A model generated the notes under the pieces. That model saw only the letters and a program-made list of their open reading frames with translations, made no database searches and had not been told where the DNA came from. From the NCBI GenBank assembly GCA_041689775.1, contig JBDNFP010000480.1, positions 1 to 11,563 on the forward strand: 11,563 nucleotides of DNA, read 5' to 3'. Positions 7,880-11,563 of this stretch are shown piece by piece. The first letter of the stretch is position 1, and each line of letters starts with the position of its first letter. The DNA comes from JBDNFP01 sp041689775. GTDB taxonomy: Bacteria; Bacteroidota; Bacteroidia; Cytophagales; Spirosomataceae. The translations under genes were made by a program, and so were the position numbers.

Positions 7880-7982
7880 ACAAGCTAATGCATACATATA
7901 TTACAGTCTAATCTACAAAACTTGAATAAGTTATAGAACCTGATATTTATTAAAATTGGTTTCAATTATCATCACGCACAAT

Positions 7983-7990
7983 AATTTTCA
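7983..7990. repeat. Left target-site duplication of the MITE (AATTTTCA)
   Basis: This octamer is identical to the one at 8144-8151 and directly abuts the left terminal repeat. Its AT-rich composition is typical of ISL3-type targets. Confidence 0.75.
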
Positions 7991-8143
7991 GATTCTCTGA
8001 CAATTATTGTGGAAACTGACTACTTGGTTTGATTTTTACAAGTAGTTAATTTCATAAGTATCATATAATGAGGCGACTGTACCCAAACTTCCATGTGTAG
8101 AAATAACAGAATCAGTCTGCTCCACAAGAATTGTCAGAGAACC
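7991..8143. mobile_element. MITE with ISL3-type ends and 8-bp target duplication
   Basis: The two ends are 23-bp inverted repeats matching at 21 of 23 positions: the left (7991-8013) starts GATTCTCTGACAATT and the reverse complement of the right (8121-8143) starts GGTTCTCTGACAATT. Both finish TTGTGGA. The element is flanked on both sides by the identical octamer AATTTTCA (7983-7990 and 8144-8151). Ends starting GG and 8-bp target duplications are ISL3-family features. The 153-bp interior has no coding potential, so it would move only with a transposase supplied in trans. An internal hairpin (ACTACTTG 8019-8026, CAAGTAGT 8039-8046) lies near the left end. The related ends at 785 and 7857 show the family has been active in this genome. 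Confidence 0.8.
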
Positions 8144-8151
8144 AATTTTCA
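8144..8151. repeat. Right target-site duplication of the MITE (AATTTTCA)
   Basis: This octamer is identical to the one at 7983-7990 and directly abuts the right terminal repeat, completing the insertion footprint. Confidence 0.75.
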
Positions 8152-8164
8152 TAGAAACAAATAA

Positions 8165-8326
8165 AAAAACTCCAAGGAGGGAGAGACAGGAGTTAAACTA
8201 AAAATAATCGCTCAGAGAATTATTGACAGGATTAGCCCAACCGACAACACACAATGGAAAAATGCGCCAATACACACGTATGAAAGATTATTACACCATA
8301 TTTTAGAAAATCAAACACGAAAATAA
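8165..8326 (+). pseudogene. 3' tail of an unrecognised upstream operon gene
   Basis: An open frame of 53 codons runs from just after TAA 8162-8164 to TAA 8324-8326, with no ATG, GTG or TTG start. The second half looks protein-like (IIAQRIIDRISPTDNTQW, then PIHTYERLLHHILENQTRK). Its stop directly abuts the helicase ATG (TAAATG), the arrangement of translationally coupled genes. I read it as the C-terminal end of a gene whose 5' part was deleted at the island's left border, just beyond the MITE. The family is unknown. An accidental open frame in AT-rich DNA cannot be excluded. Confidence 0.45.
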
Positions 8327-9460
8327 ATGGCAAAATTTGAATTTAGACTTCCAAGCCAAGACGACATAAGAAACTCGACTAACGGAGAAATAATGTTGAG
8401 TATAATCAACAATGATTATGACGAAAAGTTTTCTCTGGTAACAGGTTGTCCAGGTAGTGGAAAAACAACTGTCTCTATTTTTAGATTGATACGGTTAGCA
8501 AATAACAGAAAGGCTACAATATTACTTATATACCAACGTATGTTGAAAGTTGCAATTGAAAACATACTTGAAAAGCAAGGAATATCAAGAAATAAGGTAA
8601 ATACTATTCATAGTTGATTTCCAAAAACAACTAATATGTTATTAGGTTTTTCAAATCAACCAAATAAACTTACAGCAACTCAAATAGAAGATGCCCTAAG
8701 CGGAATTATTGGTAATATGGAACTTATACTTGATGAAGCACAAGACCTTGAAGAAAGGATTTTTCAGGCATTTCCAAAAGTTTTCGGAAGAATAACAATT
8801 GGTGCGGATAACGACCAACAAATGCACGAAGGTTCGGGGGTAAATGAAACAATAATAAAGCGACAAATTAGCAATTCTTCAAACGAATTTTCATTACAAT
8901 TCAATTACAGAAATACCTATTAAATCTATAATTTTGCAAGATACTTTGTACCCCACAGTCCCAAAGCAAACGATAGCCAAACCCTATTAGCACTAAAACG
9001 ATACAAAAACAACGGCGACAAACCCGAAGTACTTAAATTTAGTGGGCAATCAGATATGAATAATAGATTGAGGACAATCATTGAGAACTATACCGGCTTT
9101 AACATTGGTGTACTTTTTCCATTCAGGAACCAAGTTGAAAGCTATCACTCGATAATAGCAGATTTTGGATTTGAATGTTCCAAGTATTTTTCTGAGATGA
9201 CAGAAGTCGAAAAGTCAAAAACCGAGCGTGATTTAAAAAGCATATTGGTTACGACCTTTATCTCTGCAAAAGGAATGGAGTTTGATATTGTGATTATGCC
9301 TGAGTTTGACAGAATACGGAACACAGATGAAGCCAAAAGATAGGCATATGTCGGTTGCACACTAGCGAAGAATAGGTTAGTGATAATGTATACAGGTAAT
9401 ATACCTTTTATTTTAAACAACTTTCCGAGTGACACCTACGATACAGGAGTTTTGTTTTAA
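8327..9460 (+). pseudogene. Compact superfamily 1 (UvrD/PcrA-like) helicase with three in-frame stops
   Basis: A single frame of 377 codons encodes an ordered set of SF1 motifs: Walker A GCPGSGKTT (40-48), Walker B LILDEAQDLEE (133-143), motif III IGADNDQQ (158-165), NYRN (193-196), motif V TTFISAKGMEFDIVI (309-323) and motif VI AYVGCTLAKN (340-349). The frame is interrupted by TGA at codon 97 (8615, after TIHS, where Trp is expected), TAA at codon 199 (8921, after NYRNTY, where Glu is plausible) and TAG at codon 339 (9341, just before motif VI). No indel is needed. The motif VI arginine (usually TRAK) is Leu346, CTA for CGA. The length is about half a full UvrD because the 1B and 2B insertions are missing. 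Such helicases unwind or translocate on DNA or RNA and occur in several defence operons (for example the GajB subunit of Gabija, by analogy only). As written, only a 96-residue fragment would be made. Confidence 0.8.
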
Positions 9461-9491
9461 TAATTTTTCTAATAATTAAACGCAGGCTAAA
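9461..9491 (+). other. Short spacer between helicase and SAP-like gene
   Basis: An AT-rich 31-bp gap with no hairpin or promoter I can identify. The spacing and shared strand suggest the two genes were cotranscribed. Confidence 0.4.
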
Positions 9492-9515
9492 ATGACAAAA
9501 TATACACTGTAATAA
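9492..9515 (+). other. Probable original start of the SAP-like gene, blocked by TAA TAA
   Basis: ATG 9492 is exactly in frame with the long downstream reading frame and reads M-T-K-Y-T-L, then TAA TAA (9510-9515), then LKIYNADQIKK. Replacing the two stops by two ordinary codons (GAA GAA is one base away each) gives a normal SAP-like opening helix. So this looks like the true N-terminus disabled by tandem nonsense changes, leaving only a TTG at 9516. The ancestral residues are inferred, not seen. Confidence 0.5.
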
Positions 9516-11141
9516 TTGAAAATATATAATGCAGACCAGATTAAAAAAATCGCGGATGAACTAAATATTGTATCATCTAAAAAATCATCAAAAAAAGTGC
9601 TAATTGAAAGAATACTTGCTATTCAAAATAAGCAATCATCACCAACAGGCATAAATTTCAAACCTAATAAAATTGGTTCATCATACAAGTATTATAAGCA
9701 AAATAGTGCAGTCTATATATCCTTATTCATTATCCAAATTAACAAATCCAATCTGTTAGATTATTTTGGAAGTGCTTTGATATATCCTGTAAATTATGAA
9801 ACAAGAGAGTTAGCAAAAAGCCAGCGCACAAAGGATATTCAACTTTTTTGGCCAAATCATTTACTAATTTTAGATGGTTTTACTGATGAACTTAACGAAC
9901 AACAAGTGCTACTTGAAGTTTCTTTAACTGATTTTGATAAACGAGAACTAATTAAACTTCACGAAAAGGTTTATATATTACCACATCCACTACCTATATC
10001 CCGCATAAATAAGATTTATTTTGCAAATAAAGAAAGCCAGGAGAACAGTATTGCGACAGCAAATACATTTCAAGATGCATTTTTACCAACTCAATTGTTT
10101 GATATTTGGACTAAAAACATGGAAAGCCGAAGTAATTTAGTTCGTGAATTACAAGAGTCACAAATTCCTGTAAACAAACAACTTAAAACTGATAAACAAA
10201 ATAAATTTAACAGAGTTTTAGGCATGTTAGCATTTATGAAAAATGCTGAATTATACTATGCTAACGAAACTAAAGAATTAGCAACTTATAGTGATAAATA
10301 TCTTAAACTATTAAAAGAGATAAACCCATTCTTTGATAAACCAGAAATTGGCTCATTAGATAAAGGTAATTTAGCATTTTACACTACGCTTTTAAATCCT
10401 AAATCGAATTATTCCAACGATACATTGCAAATAATTGTTAATGTAATTTATGAAAATGAATCTTTTCGTAAGGATATATTTAAGCAAATTTTAGGCACAC
10501 CGACCGAAGATATCCAAAATGCCTTCAAACTATTAGTTAGTGATAAAACATTAGAAGCCTTACAAGCAATAGACCAACTGAAACCAGCTGCATTAGAATT
10601 GATATTACTGGTTTTTTTGTTTCGCTTTCGAGATAAAGATGGTAGCGACAAATATGCTTTGAAAGAGCAATTACCTTATTTAATTAACAGAAAATTATTA
10701 AAAACAATAAGAACAATCAACAGAGCAAGCATCGTTTTAGCAGTTTTAGGTTTATATTACGGATATAGAAGTTTGCCAAAAGAAGAAGATGTAAAGTTGG
10801 ATTATGGTTATTTTGCTTCATTTAGCAAAAATGGAAAATTCATTATCAAGTATAAACTTGATAATTTGCTTGAAAGAATAACTATTGAAAGTGTTTATCA
10901 ATATTGCTTTTGGGAAAACCAATTAAATGAGTTTGATTTCTTGAAAGACGATAAAAAAGTTATCAAGTATGACCTTAATGAAGGTTATTCAGACGATAAA
11001 ACGTTTCCTATTATTGAAAACTACCCAATAATAAGAATTTCAAAACAACATTCAAAATCCAATAAATATATTAAAAGTCAAACTATTAGTTTATGGTTGA
11101 AGTTAATGACGTTTATAGATGTTTTAAAAAAAATGGCTTAG
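9516..11141 (+). CDS. Large uncharacterised protein with SAP-like N-terminus, helicase partner
   Basis: This encodes 541 aa from TTG 9516, the only start available after the TAA TAA just upstream. Residues 1-40 (YNADQIKKIADELNI then KKVLIERILAIQ) have the two-helix spacing of a SAP DNA-binding motif. The middle of the protein (about 80-165) is a well-structured alpha/beta region with LFWPNHLLILDGF, EVSLTDFDKRELIKLHEK and PHPLPISRINKIYF. The rest is mainly helical, and the hydrophobic stretches near 355-372 and 403-421 look like buried helices rather than membrane spans. I do not recognise the family or any catalytic motif. The codon use is strongly AT-rich, like the helicase upstream, and the two probably worked together. 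The frame is undamaged over 540 codons but ends early after an A8 tract (see 11126-11132). The intended protein is probably about 45 residues longer, reaching 11275. Confidence 0.6.
   Translation: MKIYNADQIKKIADELNIVSSKKSSKKVLIERILAIQNKQSSPTGINFKPNKIGSSYKYYKQNSAVYISLFIIQINKSNLLDYFGSALIYPVNYETRELAKSQRTKDIQLFWPNHLLILDGFTDELNEQQVLLEVSLTDFDKRELIKLHEKVYILPHPLPISRINKIYFANKESQENSIATANTFQDAFLPTQLFDIWTKNMESRSNLVRELQESQIPVNKQLKTDKQNKFNRVLGMLAFMKNAELYYANETKELATYSDKYLKLLKEINPFFDKPEIGSLDKGNLAFYTTLLNPKSNYSNDTLQIIVNVIYENESFRKDIFKQILGTPTEDIQNAFKLLVSDKTLEALQAIDQLKPAALELILLVFLFRFRDKDGSDKYALKEQLPYLINRKLLKTIRTINRASIVLAVLGLYYGYRSLPKEEDVKLDYGYFASFSKNGKFIIKYKLDNLLERITIESVYQYCFWENQLNEFDFLKDDKKVIKYDLNEGYSDDKTFPIIENYPIIRISKQHSKSNKYIKSQTISLWLKLMTFIDVLKKMA
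11126..11132 (+). other. A AAA AAA slippery heptamer / frameshift site
   Basis: The zero frame reads TTA AAA AAA ATG GCT TAG, ending the 541-residue protein at 11139-11141. The A8 run (11126-11133) contains the heptamer A AAA AAA in the correct register for -1 slippage. A one-base backward shift continues KNGLVQGEVTFDKTEFD to TAA 11273-11275. Either an A was lost or gained in the run, or there is programmed -1 frameshifting. I see no obvious downstream stem-loop. Confidence 0.6.
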
Positions 11142-11275
11142 TGCAAGGTGAAGTTACTTTTGACAAGACGGAATTTGATGTATGGTTTCATAATTATCCA
11201 AGTACTGAATTAGAAAAAATACTTACTGAATTTCAACTATTGTCGAAAAATGAACCTACAAATAATCAAAAATAA
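11135..11275 (+). CDS. C-terminal extension of the SAP-like protein in the -1 frame
   Basis: This 46-codon stretch reads GLVQGEVTFDKTEFDVWFHN, then PSTELEKILTEFQLLSK, ending at TAA 11273-11275. It follows naturally from FIDVLKK of the upstream frame (…FIDVLKKNGLVQGE…), which gives a continuous amphipathic region. An ATG at 11093 would give an independent 60-residue protein, but its first residues overlap the coding part of the larger gene and look less protein-like. I therefore treat it as the true C-terminus of the preceding gene. Confidence 0.5.
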   Translation, partial: GLVQGEVTFDKTEFDVWFHNYPSTELEKILTEFQLLSKNEPTNNQK

Positions 11276-11352
11276 TTTACTTTCCGCAAGTACCGCAAAT
11301 GAACTATGTGACTTCATTCAATTCAATAGAAATGAAATAGGGTACTGGGCAT
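11276..11352. other. Right border spacer of the AT-rich island
   Basis: This 77-bp convergent intergenic region lies between the SAP-like gene and the minus-strand gene. The GC content rises to chromosomal-like values at about 11350-11370. I see no direct repeat shared with the left border, no tRNA and no terminator hairpin. Confidence 0.35.
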
Positions 11353-11562
11353 TTAATCTATGGTAAACATTAAGGGCTTCATTAACAGGAGGTCCTCTAA
11401 GGGGTAGATTTGGTTCACGAGCCCCTGTTTCATAGCCGGGGATAGCTTTTTGTACTTGGTTTGAAACCGTTTGGCATCTGGATTCAGCAATATTCTGAAC
11501 TTTTCATTCTCTTTTGTCAGATTATAGAGGCCTTTCAAAAAGACCACATGGGCATCGTGAGG
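11353..11562 (-). CDS. Unrecognised protein, C-terminal fragment (runs off window)
   Basis: On the minus strand an open frame enters from the right edge and reads PHDAHVVFLKGLYNLTKENE, with a positively charged helical segment (DAKRFQTKYKKL), ending MKPLMFTID at TAA 11353-11355. It has about 69 visible residues. The GTG at 11547 is not a convincing start, because the preceding codons remain open and protein-like. The base composition is like the left part of the window, not like the AT-rich island, so this is probably a resident gene. I cannot assign a family. Confidence 0.5.
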   Translation of the reverse strand, partial: PHDAHVVFLKGLYNLTKENEKFRILLNPDAKRFQTKYKKLSPAMKQGLVNQIYPLEDLLLMKPLMFTID

Positions 11563-11563
11563 C

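Larger units (their letters stand above)
7366..8164. other. AT-rich non-coding region with mobile-element traces
   Basis: About 800 bp without a convincing gene on either strand. It contains short heptamer-period AGCTA repeats, two ISL3-type terminal repeat sequences and one complete MITE, all listed separately. An imperfect GGGAGA/TCTTCCC inverted repeat straddles the esterase stop (about 7355-7390) but has no T tract, so I do not call it a terminator. The composition drops sharply from the esterase gene, marking the left border of the AT-rich island. Confidence 0.6.

Noticed and set aside
7366..8326. CRISPR array or riboswitch in the long intergenic region
   Set aside because: The repeats are only 7 bp with no spacer structure, and I found no conserved riboswitch core.
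8636..9343. Two separate small genes starting at ATG 8636 and ATG 9056
   Set aside because: Both are in the same frame as ATG 8327 and carry successive helicase motifs, so they are pieces of one interrupted gene.
8327..9460. Alternative genetic code (TGA as Trp, TAA as Glu)
   Set aside because: The same codons also end intact genes in the window (TGA 2374, TAA 9458, TAA 11273), and motif VI is separately mutated. Pseudogenisation is simpler.
11093..11275. Independent 60-residue gene from ATG 11093
   Set aside because: Its first 13 codons overlap the end of the larger gene, while the part after the A8 run reads as a smooth continuation of that gene.

Overview
The window looks like a chromosomal segment of a Bacteroidota bacterium, most likely Cytophagales/Spirosomaceae. 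The evidence is the set of secreted carbohydrate-active proteins, a PVC-type propeller/HEAT/cytochrome fusion of a kind found in that group, and no strong Shine-Dalgarno sequences before most genes. No taxonomic search was possible.

Layout. (1) 1-136, minus strand: the 5' end of an IS5-like DDE transposase, abutting the truncated 3' end of an alpha-L-fucosidase gene (137-700, minus), so an insertion sequence appears to have cut the fucosidase. (2) 785-1020: a decayed 5' end of an ISL3-type element (degenerate terminal repeat plus transposase N-terminus). (3) 1139-7365, plus strand, GC about 50%: an SGNH/GDSL hydrolase broken by a frameshift, then (1 bp after its stop) a 1158-residue secreted PVC-type dehydrogenase-like protein, then a sialate O-acetylesterase. 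Together with the fucosidase they look like a locus for processing decorated (fucosylated, acetylated) glycans. (4) 7366-8164: AT-rich non-coding DNA with 7-bp-period AGCTA repeats, ISL3-type terminal repeats and a well-delimited 153-bp MITE (7991-8143) with 23-bp inverted repeats and a perfect 8-bp target duplication. (5) 8165-11275, GC about 30%: a foreign-looking operon remnant. It holds the 3' tail of one gene, a compact superfamily 1 helicase with three in-frame stops, and a long uncharacterised protein with a SAP-like N-terminus, itself damaged at both ends. (6) 11353-11562, minus: the C-terminal end of an unrecognised protein.

How it fits together. Nearly every gene carries a lesion: an IS truncation in the fucosidase, a T-tract frameshift in the SGNH hydrolase, a CxxCH to CxxYH change in the cytochrome domain, three nonsense codons and a lost motif VI arginine in the helicase, and tandem stops plus an A8 frameshift in its partner. 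Only the sialate O-acetylesterase looks fully intact. The helicase/SAP-protein pair has the form of a two- or three-gene defence-like or mobile DNA-processing cassette. It resembles no system I can name, and here it appears to be inactivated.
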